NCBI GenBank assembly: GCA_017437285.1
Contig: JAFSBM010000222.1
Span: forward strand, 1-49,766
Direction: 5' to 3'
Origin: Ruminococcus sp.
Lineage (GTDB): Bacteria; Bacillota; Clostridia; Oscillospirales; Ruminococcaceae
DNA: 49,766 bases
The position numbers were made by a program, and so were the translations under genes. Within the stretch, counting starts at the first letter, position 1, and every line of letters starts with the position of its first letter. Below are positions 15,186 to 24,598 of this stretch, one piece after another. The notes beneath the pieces are model-generated. The model had not been told where the DNA came from. It worked only from the letters and a program-made list of their open reading frames with translations, and did no database searches.

Positions 15186-16598
15186 ATGGTTTTCAGCAGT
15201 CTGGAATTTATATTCCTGTTCCTGCCTGCATTTTTGCTGTTGTACGGAACTGCTTCAAAAAAATATAAAAACTCGGTAATTTTCTTAGGAAGTATATTTT
15301 TCTACAGTATGGGCTTCCGTGGCGAGGGGCTTGAAAATCAGCTTATAAAAACCTCGCTTTTCCTGCTAACTATCCTGTTCAACTTCATCATTGGAGAGTT
15401 TATACAGAATTTCCGAAAAGCCTCGAAATTCTGGCTTATCCTCGGTATAATCTACAACTTCTCCCTGCTGATTTTCTTTAAATATACAGGATTTTTACTT
15501 GAAAATATAAATAATCTCTTTGGTGCGGATTTACTTGTAAAAAATATTATCCTGCCAATCGGTATAAGTTTCTACACTTTCCAGAATGTGTCGTATATTA
15601 TTGACGTTTACCGAAAAGATGTGGAAAACGAAAAAAGCTTCATCAACTACGGTGCGTATATCAGTATGTTTCCGCAGCTTATTGCAGGACCTATCGTTAC
15701 ATATTCCACCGTTGCAAAGGAACTTAAATCCCGTACTCACACAATCAGCAAGGTCGAAAACGGCTTAAAAACTTTCACTATCGGTCTTGGCTACAAGGTT
15801 CTCCTTGCCAATCAGATTGGCGGATTGTGGAGCGAGCTTTCAATGATAGGCTATGAGAGTATTTCATCGGGACTTGCGTGGATGGGTATTATTGCCTACT
15901 CTTTCCAGCTTTACTTTGACTTTATGGGCTATTCCTTTATGGCTATGGGACTTGGCGAAGTTATGGGATTCAATATCCCCAAAAACTTCGATTATCCATA
16001 CTTATCCGTCACAATGTCCGAATTCTGGCGTAGGTGGCACATCACTCTCGGCAGCTGGTTCAGAGAGTACATCTACTTCCCCCTTGGCGGCAGCCGCTGT
16101 GACAGCAAGGCAAAAATCGTCCGCAACTTCTTTGTTGTATGGCTTTTCACAGGCGTATGGCACGGTGCAAGCTGGAATTTCATTCTTTGGGGACTTGTGC
16201 TTTTCGCCCTCATTATGATTGAGCGATTTTTCATCGGCAAATTCCTCAACGAATTCAAGCTTATCGGTCATCTATATATGTTCCTTGCAATTCCCCTTAC
16301 ATGGCTGCTTTTCGCCATTGAAGATTTCGGGGATTTGGGAGTTTATTTCAACAAGCTTTTCTGCATTTCAACGGAAAGCGATGTTATTATCAACGAAAAC
16401 GACTACGTGAAATACTGGGGCATCTACGGAAAATACTTCATTGCAGGAGTGATTTTCTCCACAAGATTGCCCGAAATGATATATAAAAAGATAAAGAACA
16501 GCCCATTCTGTGCAATTCTGCTTCTCGCTGTATTCTGGGCAGCAGTTTACTGTATGTACATGGGAATGGACGATGTATTTATGTATTTCCGTTTCTGA
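15186..16598 (+). CDS. MBOAT family O-acyltransferase (AlgI/DltB-like)
   Basis: A 470-residue integral membrane acyltransferase with about ten hydrophobic helices. The MBOAT features are present: FPQLIAGPIVTYSTVAKEL (about 158-176), a WRRWHITLGSWFREYIYFPLGGSR stretch (about 280-303), and the catalytic His in FTGVWHGASWNFILWG (near 325). Proteins of this class move an acyl, usually acetyl, group across the membrane for attachment to alginate, teichoic acid or other extracellular polymers. The next gene encodes an SGNH hydrolase-like partner, as in alginate-type O-acetylation pairs. The polymer is unknown. The ribosome site is weak (AAGGGTGATAAATTA). Confidence 0.92.
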   Translation: MVFSSLEFIFLFLPAFLLLYGTASKKYKNSVIFLGSIFFYSMGFRGEGLENQLIKTSLFLLTILFNFIIGEFIQNFRKASKFWLILGIIYNFSLLIFFKYTGFLLENINNLFGADLLVKNIILPIGISFYTFQNVSYIIDVYRKDVENEKSFINYGAYISMFPQLIAGPIVTYSTVAKELKSRTHTISKVENGLKTFTIGLGYKVLLANQIGGLWSELSMIGYESISSGLAWMGIIAYSFQLYFDFMGYSFMAMGLGEVMGFNIPKNFDYPYLSVTMSEFWRRWHITLGSWFREYIYFPLGGSRCDSKAKIVRNFFVVWLFTGVWHGASWNFILWGLVLFALIMIERFFIGKFLNEFKLIGHLYMFLAIPLTWLLFAIEDFGDLGVYFNKLFCISTESDVIINENDYVKYWGIYGKYFIAGVIFSTRLPEMIYKKIKNSPFCAILLLAVFWAAVYCMYMGMDDVFMYFRF

Positions 16599-16703
16599 TA
16601 TGCGGATTAACAGAAAAATAAATCCGTATTGAAATTTTATGTGTGAACAAAACGGCGGAATGATTTTCAGATATTCCGCAAAGTCAAAGGAGAAAATTCG
16701 TAA

Positions 16704-17621
16704 ATGAAAAAATCTAAACAGAATTTATATACCATACTGCTTATTTTCACCTGCTTTATTGCGTCACCTTTCATTTTCCACAAAATCTGGAAAGAAAGTG
16801 CAGAGGCTAAAAAGAAGGTTGAACTCCCGCCGCTTACAGTAAGCAGTTCCGCAAATGCAGACACAGACAGCAATAACGGCGGCAATTCCGATTCAGCTGA
16901 AAACACCGGAGATAACAGTGCTAATGCAAATCAGCAGCAGGGTACTCATCCTGTGGATGCCGCTCCTGTTTTCGGTCAGAGCGATATTTCATATTTCAAT
17001 GACGCTCTTTTTATCGGTGATTCACGTACCGTGGGAATTCAGGATTACGGAATTTTCAATAATTCCAAATTCTTCTGCTCAATCGGTATGTCAGCTTCAA
17101 ACATCGACAACGAGGTAATTGACGGTGCAAGCTTTGATGACCTTATAAAAAATAACAAATTCGGCAAGGTCTATGTAATGCTTGGCATTAACGAGGTTGG
17201 CAACGATTTCCAGTTTACGCTGACAAAATACAGAGCGATTATTGAGCGACTGAAAACACATCAGCCTGACGCTATTATCTACATACAGGCTAACCTCCAC
17301 GTGGCTTCATATTCCGAATCAAATGTTATCAACAACGCAAATATCAACTATCTCAACAGCCTTTTTGCAAGTCTTGCGGATAACAAAAAAGTATTCTATA
17401 TCGACATAAATGAGCTTTATGACGATGAAAACGGTGCGCTTACAGCTGCATATACATCTGACGGTGTTCATCCTCTTGCAGCATATTACAAGCAATGGTG
17501 CGAATGGCTTTGTCAGAATACCATAATTACAAATCAAGCAGCTGAGCCTACAACAGATGACCCGAATTATTATCCTGTAACTCCCCCTGCAACTGATGCA
17601 GCACAGGCAGCGGTACAATAA
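16704..17621 (+). CDS. Secreted or membrane-anchored SGNH/GDSL hydrolase-like protein
   Basis: A 305-residue protein with an N-terminal membrane anchor (residues about 9-28) and a low-complexity Ser/Asn/Gly/Asp linker to about residue 85. The SGNH domain follows: FIGDSRTVGIQDYG (block I with the nucleophile Ser), an MLGINEVGND segment (block III Asn), and TSDGVHPLAAYY (block V, Asp and His). With the MBOAT gene 105 bp upstream it probably transfers acetyl groups to, or removes them from, a surface polysaccharide outside the membrane. AAAGGAG precedes the start and a strong terminator follows the stop. Confidence 0.9.
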   Translation: MKKSKQNLYTILLIFTCFIASPFIFHKIWKESAEAKKKVELPPLTVSSSANADTDSNNGGNSDSAENTGDNSANANQQQGTHPVDAAPVFGQSDISYFNDALFIGDSRTVGIQDYGIFNNSKFFCSIGMSASNIDNEVIDGASFDDLIKNNKFGKVYVMLGINEVGNDFQFTLTKYRAIIERLKTHQPDAIIYIQANLHVASYSESNVINNANINYLNSLFASLADNKKVFYIDINELYDDENGALTAAYTSDGVHPLAAYYKQWCEWLCQNTIITNQAAEPTTDDPNYYPVTPPATDAAQAAVQ

Positions 17622-17626
17622 AAATC

Positions 17627-17661
17627 AACCCCCGATTCTGTCAAGCAGAGTCGGGGTTTTT
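17627..17661 (+). terminator. Terminator of the MBOAT-SGNH pair
   Basis: AACCCCCGATTCTG pairs with CAGAGTCGGGGTTT and is followed by TTTGT. It separates the convergent XRE gene. Confidence 0.85.
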
Positions 17662-17665
17662 GTCT

Positions 17666-17899
17666 TTATAAAGACTTTTTCTTTCGCCTATACGGCTTTT
17701 TTTCGTCAGTTAATGACAGCAGATAATCTACACTTGTATCGTAAAATTCTGCAAGCTTTATCAGCGTATCTGTGGGAATATCACGCATTCCCAGCTCATA
17801 TCGGGAATATGCAACCTGTGAACAGTTTAGGTAATCGGCAAGGTCCTGCTGCCGCAAATCCCTGTCCTCCCTGAGATTTCGAATTCTTTCATATACCAT
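17666..17899 (-). CDS. Small XRE-family helix-turn-helix regulator
   Basis: A 77-residue Cro/CI-type DNA-binding protein consisting almost only of the helix-turn-helix domain: IRNLREDRDLRQQDLADYLN, then CSQVAYSRYELGMRDIPTDTLIKLAEFYDTSVDYLL, and a basic tail KKPYRRKKKSL. Such single-domain regulators are often autoregulatory or belong to mobile or stress modules, but no partner gene adjoins it. GGAGGG lies before the start. It is transcribed alone and convergent with the SGNH gene. Confidence 0.88.
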   Translation of the reverse strand: MVYERIRNLREDRDLRQQDLADYLNCSQVAYSRYELGMRDIPTDTLIKLAEFYDTSVDYLLSLTDEKKPYRRKKKSL

Positions 17900-17932
17900 T
17901 GGTCATCCCTCCGTATATATTATGACATAATA

Positions 17933-17964
17933 AGAATTAATGCGTAATTCGTAATGCGTAATTA
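17933..17964. repeat. TAATGCGTAATTCGTAAT-type simple repeat
   Basis: Short imperfect copies of AATTMRTAATGCGTAATT. Related pieces occur at 35563-35580 and 38613-38660, always in gaps between genes. Confidence 0.55.
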
Positions 17965-18049
17965 TAAGGATTATATAATTTATATCTGCCGTCTATTCTT
18001 ATGTACGCTGGTATTATTTATAATCTCTAACCTCTACCTAACATCTAAC

Positions 18050-18072
18050 AGGCGGACATCAATCGTCCGCCT
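18050..18072 (-). terminator. Terminator overlapping the metallophosphoesterase stop
   Basis: AGGCGGAC (18050-18057) pairs with GTCCGCCT (18065-18072); the loop contains the stop codon of the minus-strand gene. Confidence 0.65.
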
Positions 18073-18892
18073 TTTCGCTTTCTATATTAATTTTCACAAT
18101 TTCGGGATAGTTGAAAAGCCGCAGAGGAAAAGCACTATTGCCAACTCCTCGGCTTACTATCATCGTTGTATCCCCCATTTTGTGCATACCCTCATAATAT
18201 TTTGGATTAAATCCTTGGTCGGGAGCAAAAACTCCACCAATAAAAGGCAGTCGGAACTGTCCGCCGTGGGCATGACCTGTCAGCACAAGGTCAATATTCC
18301 CATGTGTGCTGTAATCCTCTATAAATTGAGGTTCGTGGGCAAGTACTACATTGAGTTTATCCCCTGCAAGCTTTGGGCAGTTATTCGCCACATCAATCAA
18401 CGAATTTTCATCAAATCCCGTCAGCCTGAAATCATCGCCATTTAACGAAATATCAAGACAATCATCAACAAGGCGGACAACTCCTGCCTGTTTCAGACCA
18501 TCCATTAAATAGTCAAATTCTTTCCTGCTGAAACGCTGTTCGTGATTGCCCGAAACATAGTATGTTTTCGTAATTTTCGCAGCCTCCTCGCCAAATTCAA
18601 TTGCCTTTGGAATATAGGTATGGCTTGAATCAGCAATATCTCCTGTAATTACGATTATATCAGGTTCAAGGGCGGATATTTTTTCTATAAGCCGCTTTTG
18701 CTTTTTGCCGTAGTTTTTATTGTGCAAATCTGAAATTTGAACAATGGTGAATCCCTCGGAGATTTTGTCCGATTTATAGGTGTATTCCGTAACTGTCAGC
18801 ATACTGTTCTGCCAACTGCCGAAAAGCACCAAAACAACGATAATCACAGCATAAATTATAAGCCGCTTTTTTAAATTCCCTTTATTTTTCAT
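18059..18892 (-). CDS. Membrane-anchored calcineurin-like metallophosphoesterase
   Basis: A 277-residue phosphoesterase with an N-terminal membrane anchor (about residues 10-27) and the metallophosphatase motifs in order: QISDLHNKNYG (D-x-H), ITGDIADSSH (GDxxD), VSGNHEQRF (GNH[D/E]), VLAHEPQF and LTGHAHGGQ (GHxHxxQ). These bind two metal ions, often Mn2+. It resembles the YaeI/YkuE group, for which lipid or nucleotide substrates have been proposed; the substrate is unknown. Its ATG overlaps the stop of mntP by one base (TAATG), so it is translationally coupled to a manganese exporter. Confidence 0.9.
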   Translation of the reverse strand: MKNKGNLKKRLIIYAVIIVVLVLFGSWQNSMLTVTEYTYKSDKISEGFTIVQISDLHNKNYGKKQKRLIEKISALEPDIIVITGDIADSSHTYIPKAIEFGEEAAKITKTYYVSGNHEQRFSRKEFDYLMDGLKQAGVVRLVDDCLDISLNGDDFRLTGFDENSLIDVANNCPKLAGDKLNVVLAHEPQFIEDYSTHGNIDLVLTGHAHGGQFRLPFIGGVFAPDQGFNPKYYEGMHKMGDTTMIVSRGVGNSAFPLRLFNYPEIVKINIESEKADD

Positions 18893-19458
18893 TATTTCAC
18901 CAATCCGTCAATAAGTAATTTTATACCGATAATCACAAGGACAATTCCCCCTGCAAGCTCCGCTTTTTTCTGATATTTGCTGCCGAAACGGTTGCCGATT
19001 ACAACACCTGCAAGGCATACCACAAAAGTAATTGCGGCAATTACAGACACGGAAAGGATAAGATTTGTTTTCTGTGCCGCAAAGATAACTCCCACCGCAA
19101 GAGCGTCAATACTTGTGGCAATGGCAAGAACAAAAAGTTCCTTTAAATCAAGCTTATATTCGCCGCATACGCTGTCCTCATCACCGCCCTTTATAACCTC
19201 GTATATCATTTTTCCGCCGATAAATCCCAGAAGTATAAAGGCTATCCAATGGCTGTATGTACTTATGAATTTCTCAAAACGGCTGCCGAGGAAATAACCG
19301 ATAAGTGGCATAAGTCCCTGAAATACGCCGAAAAATAAGGCTGTAACTGCTGCTCCCTTGTAGTCGATTTTCTTCATACTAAGTCCCTTGCACACGGACA
19401 CGGAAAATGCGTCCATTGCAAGTCCGAGAGATAAAAGCAATAGTTCTGTAATTCCCAT
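18892..19458 (-). CDS. mntP: Manganese efflux pump MntP
   Basis: A 188-residue membrane protein with six helices. The two internally similar halves each carry the family Asp motif: LGLAMDAFSVSVCKG (residues about 12-26) and IATSIDALAVGVIFA (about 112-126). MntP exports Mn2+ and protects from manganese overload. AAGGAG precedes the start. In many bacteria the gene is under a yybP-ykoY manganese riboswitch, but here the upstream gap is only 51 bp and holds no such structure. It is coupled to the metallophosphoesterase downstream. Confidence 0.94.
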   Translation of the reverse strand: MGITELLLLSLGLAMDAFSVSVCKGLSMKKIDYKGAAVTALFFGVFQGLMPLIGYFLGSRFEKFISTYSHWIAFILLGFIGGKMIYEVIKGGDEDSVCGEYKLDLKELFVLAIATSIDALAVGVIFAAQKTNLILSVSVIAAITFVVCLAGVVIGNRFGSKYQKKAELAGGIVLVIIGIKLLIDGLVK

Positions 19459-19474
19459 ATTTACTCCTTAATTG

Positions 19475-19513
19475 AATTTATAGTGTAAAGTTTGCTATAG
19501 CGGTAAACTTTAA
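19475..19513 (-). terminator. Hairpin before mntP
   Basis: TAAAGTTT and AAACTTTA flank a short loop near 19485-19512. It is weak and AT-rich; it could end transcription from the left-facing upstream gene or simply be an inverted repeat. Confidence 0.3.
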
Positions 19514-20100
19514 AGCTGAATAATTCCCACAAGAAAAACCAGAAAAACCAAAAAACAAAGCAAAAATCCCAAACCACTCAAATCAGGCAGTTTTCTTTCG
19601 CCTATCTGTTTAGGGTTGGCAAGCTCGACTCTCTCCACATATGCTGCGGGATATAAAAAAATTGTGCTGAATTTAAGCTTGTCGGCTGAAATGATAGTAT
19701 TATAAATGGCTTTCTTCTTTTTCTCCGTCCAGTTCTCAGGGCAGCGTTCTGCATATTCCTTAAATGACGAATACTTCATACCCTTGCTGTAATCCTTATC
19801 CCTTACAACAGAAACGTCAAGCATATCATATTTTGTATCAAGCTGAATGGACTTATAACAAAATACAGATATATCTTCATATATTTTAAATCCGTTTTCG
19901 TCTATATATCGCAATTCGAGAATATATTCCCTGTGCTGCATAATCATAGTATCCGTGGGAACTATTTTAATTATTTCCGCCGAGGTTATATATGAATTTT
20001 TCTTTCGCCAAATGTAATTTCTGAATTTGAACAAATTGACAAGCATTAGCACAAAAAATAAAATAGCTGCCATTATCATGATTGGTAATACTTCCGCCAT
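19510..20100 (-). CDS. Unknown two-helix membrane protein
   Basis: A 196-residue protein I do not recognise. It has a hydrophobic helix at each end (about residues 5-24, and the Leu/Phe/Val-rich 174-194). The middle is soluble and beta-rich (IKIVPTDTMIMQHREYILELRY and so on), followed by a charged helix ENWTEKKKKAIYN. The topology resembles proteins with a cytoplasmic or extracellular beta domain held between two helices, as in DUF3592-like families, but I cannot confirm this. It lies between the GNAT pair and mntP, all on the minus strand. Confidence 0.7.
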   Translation of the reverse strand: MAEVLPIMIMAAILFFVLMLVNLFKFRNYIWRKKNSYITSAEIIKIVPTDTMIMQHREYILELRYIDENGFKIYEDISVFCYKSIQLDTKYDMLDVSVVRDKDYSKGMKYSSFKEYAERCPENWTEKKKKAIYNTIISADKLKFSTIFLYPAAYVERVELANPKQIGERKLPDLSGLGFLLCFLVFLVFLVGIIQL

Positions 20101-20150
20101 AAAATCACGTCCCTTATATCATCTTTGTATCGTATTGACAGAAATTCCGT

Positions 20151-20651
20151 TTATACGGTATACTCCATTATAAAGTCGTCCATTACATAGCCGCCGCCAA
20201 TATCTGTGACAGCTGTATCCGCAACGGAATAACCGATTTTCTTATATACCTCTATTGCGTGGTCATTGTGCTTATTCACCGTGAGATATACACGTTTTTT
20301 CCCGATTTTACGTGCTTCATCAAAGATGTAATTCATCATTGCGGTGGCAATTCCCCTGCCCCGATAGTCCTTGTGCAGGTAAAATTTGCTGAGGAAAAGT
20401 CTGTCGTCATCTTCGGGTTTTATGCCCAAATATCCGCAAAGTTCCCCGTTTTCACAAACTGACAGATACGTATACTTCTGAAATTCAATCTGCTCCGTCA
20501 TTGCGTCAAGGGACTGAAATTTTTCCACCATATAGTCAACCTGCCCCTGTCCCAGCAATTCCCCATAGCACTCGTGCCATATCTCATCAGCAAGAACCGC
20601 TATTTTTCGGAGTTCGGGATAGGATTTGATTTTTTTGATTTCAACGCTCAT
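20151..20651 (-). CDS. GNAT family N-acetyltransferase
   Basis: A 166-residue acetyltransferase of the GNAT fold. The acetyl-CoA loop is visible as FYLHKDYRGRGIATAMMNYIFD (about residues 90-111; RGRGIAT matches the Q/RxxGxG/A motif), followed by YLTVNKHNDHAIEVYKKIGY, the typical C-terminal strand and helix. The acceptor is unknown. It lies 2 bp after the next GNAT gene, which is unrelated in detail, so the two form a transcription unit. Confidence 0.9.
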   Translation of the reverse strand: MSVEIKKIKSYPELRKIAVLADEIWHECYGELLGQGQVDYMVEKFQSLDAMTEQIEFQKYTYLSVCENGELCGYLGIKPEDDDRLFLSKFYLHKDYRGRGIATAMMNYIFDEARKIGKKRVYLTVNKHNDHAIEVYKKIGYSVADTAVTDIGGGYVMDDFIMEYTV

Positions 20652-20653
20652 TC

Positions 20654-21202
20654 TTACACCTGCTTTTCAATAATCTTCATATCAACGATTTTCAGCAATA
20701 TTCCTGCCCAATCCTTAATAAGGCTGTGGTATTCCTCAGCTGTGACATTTCCGCCAATGCCCATTACATCATATACAACAGGACCCTCTTTTATGCAGCA
20801 GGGCAAGTCCTCAAAGCCGCAATTAAGATAAAAATTATGCCTGTTAACCCTCTGCTCATAGTTTTCAGCGGATTTGTCAAGCTGCTCCCTTGCGAGAAAA
20901 AGCCGTCTGCCTCTGTATTTTTCTTTGAGGGCATCAATGATTTTCGTGCCGTAACCCTGACCTCTTTTTGAAGCCTCAACAGCAAGGTAAAAGATATACG
21001 CAAGCTTTTCGTCGCATACCATATAGGCAAAACCGATAAATTCGCCCTTATCTCTCGCCACAAGCATTTCGGATTTTCCTCTTTTTTCCCTGTTCATCAT
21101 TATAAAATAGGGACACCGTTCCTCTATAGGAAATGCCGATATATAGAGTTTTTTCAGCAATTTATTATCTGATTTCGTAAATTTTTCAAGAGTAATAGCC
21201 AT
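20654..21202 (-). CDS. GNAT family N-acetyltransferase
   Basis: A 182-residue GNAT protein. Core motifs are YIFYLAVEASKRGQGYGTKIIDALKEKY (about residues 68-95; RGQGYGT binds acetyl-CoA) and RHNFYLNCGFED (about 138-149). It has an N-terminal substrate arm (MAITLEKFTKSDNKLLKKLY). The acceptor is not known. It is the first gene of the GNAT pair, and its upstream region is taken up by the MITE-like element at 21216-21378. Confidence 0.9.
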   Translation of the reverse strand: MAITLEKFTKSDNKLLKKLYISAFPIEERCPYFIMMNREKRGKSEMLVARDKGEFIGFAYMVCDEKLAYIFYLAVEASKRGQGYGTKIIDALKEKYRGRRLFLAREQLDKSAENYEQRVNRHNFYLNCGFEDLPCCIKEGPVVYDVMGIGGNVTAEEYHSLIKDWAGILLKIVDMKIIEKQV

Positions 21203-21215
21203 AGTTCACCTCAAT

Positions 21216-21378
21216 TAATACTAATTCCTAAAATGTTAGTAGACAAAGATAATGAACAAAAATGCTGTATGTCAAGGCGGACGACAAAAGCATACTGTCG
21301 TATGGTGAGGAAGTCCAACGATGACAGGCAGCATTTTTGCCATTAGATTTGTCTACTGTTGTTTTAGGGATTAGTATA
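21216..21378. mobile_element. MITE-like element with about 38-bp terminal inverted repeats
   Basis: The ends are imperfect inverted repeats. Left reads AATACTAATTCCTAAAA then GTTAGTAGACAAAGATAATG; right, reversed, reads TATACTAATCCCTAAAAC then AACAGTAGACAAATCTAATG. The interior folds too: AAAAATGCTGT...TGTCA pairs with TGACA...GCAGCATTTTT, with ACGAC/GTCGT inside. It encodes nothing. An end copy lies at 38544-38583 and a deleted copy at 42611-42681. Confidence 0.75.
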
Positions 21379-21380
21379 AA

Positions 21381-21414
21381 CAAGCGGACAGAGCAATATT
21401 GCAATGTCCGCTTA
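21381..21414 (-). terminator. Terminator of the obg-mrnC-yebC unit
   Basis: AAGCGGACA pairs with TGTCCGCTT, with GAGCAATATTGCAA in the loop; it lies 11 bp after the yebC stop and is followed by TTGTTTAT on the minus strand. Confidence 0.7.
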
Positions 21415-21424
21415 ATAATCCTAA

Positions 21425-22159
21425 TTATTCTTCCTCAGGCATCTCCCAGTTGTGGTAAACATTCTGAACATCGTCGTTATCTTCAAGATGTTCAAGGAGA
21501 AGATTCATCTTCTTGATATGCTCCTCATCTGTAAGTGCTGTATAATTTGCAGGAATACGGTCTGTTTCAGCGGAAAGTACGTTGTAACCCTTTGCTGTAA
21601 GTCCCTCTCTCACCTCGTGGAGAGCCTCGGGAGCACACTCGATTTCAACTGTTTCCTCTGTGATATCGAAATCATCACCGCCGCACTCAAATACATCTTC
21701 CATAACTGCATCCTCGTCAAGACCGTTATTTTCAAGAATAACAATGCCCTTTGTTGTGAACATAAAGGATACACAGCCTGTTGTGCCGAGATTTCCACCG
21801 AATTTGTCGAAATAGTGGCGGACATCGCCTGCTGTACGGTTCTTGTTATCAGTAAGGCACTCAACGATTACAGCAACTCCGTTTGGACCGTAGCCCTCGT
21901 ATACCATATTTTCGTAGTTGTTCTTATCCTCGCCGCCTGCCGCTTTCTTGATAACTCGCTCAATGTTATCGTTTGGCACGTTATTTGCCTTTGCCTTAGC
22001 GATAAGGTCACGGAGCTTGCTGTTATTGTTTGGGTCAGGGCCGCCCTCTCTTACAACAACAGTGATTTCTCTGCCGATTTTTGTAAAGATTTTACCCTTT
22101 GCAGCGTCGGTAGCTTCTTTCTTACGCTTAATATTATTCCATTTTGAATGACCTGACAT
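21425..22159 (-). CDS. yebC: YebC/PmpR family protein
   Basis: A 244-residue YebC-family protein, beginning with the signature MSGHSKWNNIKRKKEATDAA and containing TKIGREITVVVREGG, NNVPNDNIERVIKKAAG and YEGYGPNGVAVIVECLTDNKNRT. The family was annotated as transcriptional regulators; recent work describes YebC proteins as helping ribosomes translate proline-rich stretches. It ends with an acidic tail. The gene follows mrnC by 27 bp in the obg unit. AGGAGAG precedes the start. Confidence 0.96.
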   Translation of the reverse strand: MSGHSKWNNIKRKKEATDAAKGKIFTKIGREITVVVREGGPDPNNNSKLRDLIAKAKANNVPNDNIERVIKKAAGGEDKNNYENMVYEGYGPNGVAVIVECLTDNKNRTAGDVRHYFDKFGGNLGTTGCVSFMFTTKGIVILENNGLDEDAVMEDVFECGGDDFDITEETVEIECAPEALHEVREGLTAKGYNVLSAETDRIPANYTALTDEEHIKKMNLLLEHLEDNDDVQNVYHNWEMPEEE

Positions 22160-22186
22160 TTTTCAGCTCTCCTTTATCTCTCGGTA

Positions 22187-22591
22187 TCAGTTACCGATTA
22201 TTTCGTTTATATCAACACCCTGCATAGCAATGTCGAATAATTCAGCAATTCGCTCCATATCGCTCAGCAGGTATAAATATCCAAAAAGACATTCAACAGC
22301 AGTTGCTCTGCGGTATTCCGCCGCCTCTGCGTGTTTGGGAACATTGTTTCCCGTGGCATTTCTGCCCCTTTTAAGCACCGCCATTTCCTTTTCGGTTAAA
22401 ACCTCGGAAATCACGTCATATGCCTTTGACTGAAATTCCGCACAGACAAGCTTAATCTTTGCGGAATGAAGCTTTGAAGCAGGCATATTTGCACTTCTCA
22501 ACAGCTTTTCCCTCACAAGGGTATCATATACGCTGTCCCCTAAAAACGCAAGGGTTAGGGGGCTGTACATATTTACATCACGTTCTGTCAT
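22187..22591 (-). CDS. mrnC: Mini-ribonuclease III
   Basis: A 134-residue RNase III catalytic domain without the double-stranded RNA-binding domain, the hallmark of Mini-III, which trims 23S rRNA precursor ends in Firmicutes. LAFLGDSVYDTLVREKLL (about residues 13-30) has the metal-binding Asp; RGRNATGNNVPKHAEAAEYRRATAVECLFGYLYLL (about 75-109) has the second acidic cluster with the conserved Glu. It lies 9 bp after obg and is surely co-transcribed. Confidence 0.94.
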   Translation of the reverse strand: MTERDVNMYSPLTLAFLGDSVYDTLVREKLLRSANMPASKLHSAKIKLVCAEFQSKAYDVISEVLTEKEMAVLKRGRNATGNNVPKHAEAAEYRRATAVECLFGYLYLLSDMERIAELFDIAMQGVDINEIIGN

Positions 22592-22600
22592 ATGTCCCTC

Positions 22601-23881
<1,281 letters not shown>

Positions 23882-23951
23882 TTACCTCCTTGAAAGTCGG
23901 GAGAATACATATATCTAATTCTTATATCAATAAGGGTTTCCTTATTTAATA

Positions 23952-23979
23952 ATGAAAAATCCCAAGCAAAAGCTCGGGA
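23952..23979 (-). terminator. Terminator after rpmA
   Basis: AAATCCC-AAGC-AAAA-GCTC-GGGATTT makes a stem of about 11 bp, followed on the minus strand by TTTC. It separates rplU-prp-rpmA from obg. Confidence 0.75.
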
Positions 23980-24000
23980 TTTATAGGCAATCAAAAATGA

Positions 24001-24282
24001 TTACTGCTCTGCGTAAACAGAAACCTTCTTACGGTCCTTGCCAAGACGCTCGAACTTTACTCTTCCGCTAACTGTAGCGAAAATTGTATCGTCAGAACCA
24101 ATACCTACGCCAACGCCGGGATGAATATGTGTACCTCTCTGGCGAACGAGGATATTGCCAGCCTTAACGAACTGTCCGTCAGCACGCTTTACACCAAGTC
24201 TTTTGGACTCAGAGTCACGGCCGTTCTTTGTAGAACCAACACCCTTTTTATGAGCGAAGAACTGCATACTAATCTTAAACAT
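24001..24282 (-). CDS. rpmA: 50S ribosomal protein L27 with cleavable N-terminal extension
   Basis: A 93-residue L27, which places its N-terminus near the peptidyl-transferase centre. It starts [23 protein letters not shown]. The stretch before AHKKG is the Firmicute-type extension (xLQFF-like, here SMQFF) that must be removed by the protease Prp, encoded directly upstream. The rest ([42 protein letters not shown]) is typical L27. It lies 2 bp after prp, so expression of enzyme and substrate is coupled. Confidence 0.97.
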   Translation of the reverse strand: MFKISMQFFAHKKGVGSTKNGRDSESKRLGVKRADGQFVKAGNILVRQRGTHIHPGVGVGIGSDDTIFATVSGRVKFERLGKDRKKVSVYAEQ

Positions 24283-24284
24283 AC

Positions 24285-24596
24285 TTACACCTCCGAGATA
24301 GTGATTTTAATTGTTTTTGGAAATTCTTCGAGAATAGCTTCAAAATGAAGTTTAAGCTGCTCCAGCATAGCGGAAGCTGTATTTATTGAAGCGGTTGTCC
24401 GACATTCAATTACATTATCGCTAACATTCACTTTAGGTTCGCAGTCAAACTCATTCAGCAGATTTACAATAAGCTGAACCGCCGAGGAAACCGATGCACA
24501 AACTACATCATGTCCCCTGTCGGCATAACCCGCATGACCGCTTATACTGAAACCATTCAGAAGTCCTTTTGAGTCATAAAACTCAGCACGAATCAT
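24285..24596 (-). CDS. prp: Ribosomal processing cysteine protease Prp
   Basis: A 103-residue Prp (YsxB family), which cuts the N-terminal extension off L27. The catalytic His and Cys are in [25 protein letters not shown] (His near residue 21, Cys near 33). Gene order rplU-prp-rpmA is the conserved Firmicute arrangement. It is separated from rplU by 2 bp and from rpmA by 2 bp. Confidence 0.95.
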   Translation of the reverse strand: MIRAEFYDSKGLLNGFSISGHAGYADRGHDVVCASVSSAVQLIVNLLNEFDCEPKVNVSDNVIECRTTASINTASAMLEQLKLHFEAILEEFPKTIKITISEV

Positions 24597-24598
24597 GA

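Noticed and set aside
19459-19509. yybP-ykoY manganese riboswitch before mntP
   Set aside because: The gap is 51 bp, too short, with no riboswitch consensus.
21452-22147. 231-residue plus-strand reading frame
   Set aside because: It lies fully opposite yebC and has no ribosome site or family resemblance; it is a shadow frame. Other long antisense frames were treated alike.
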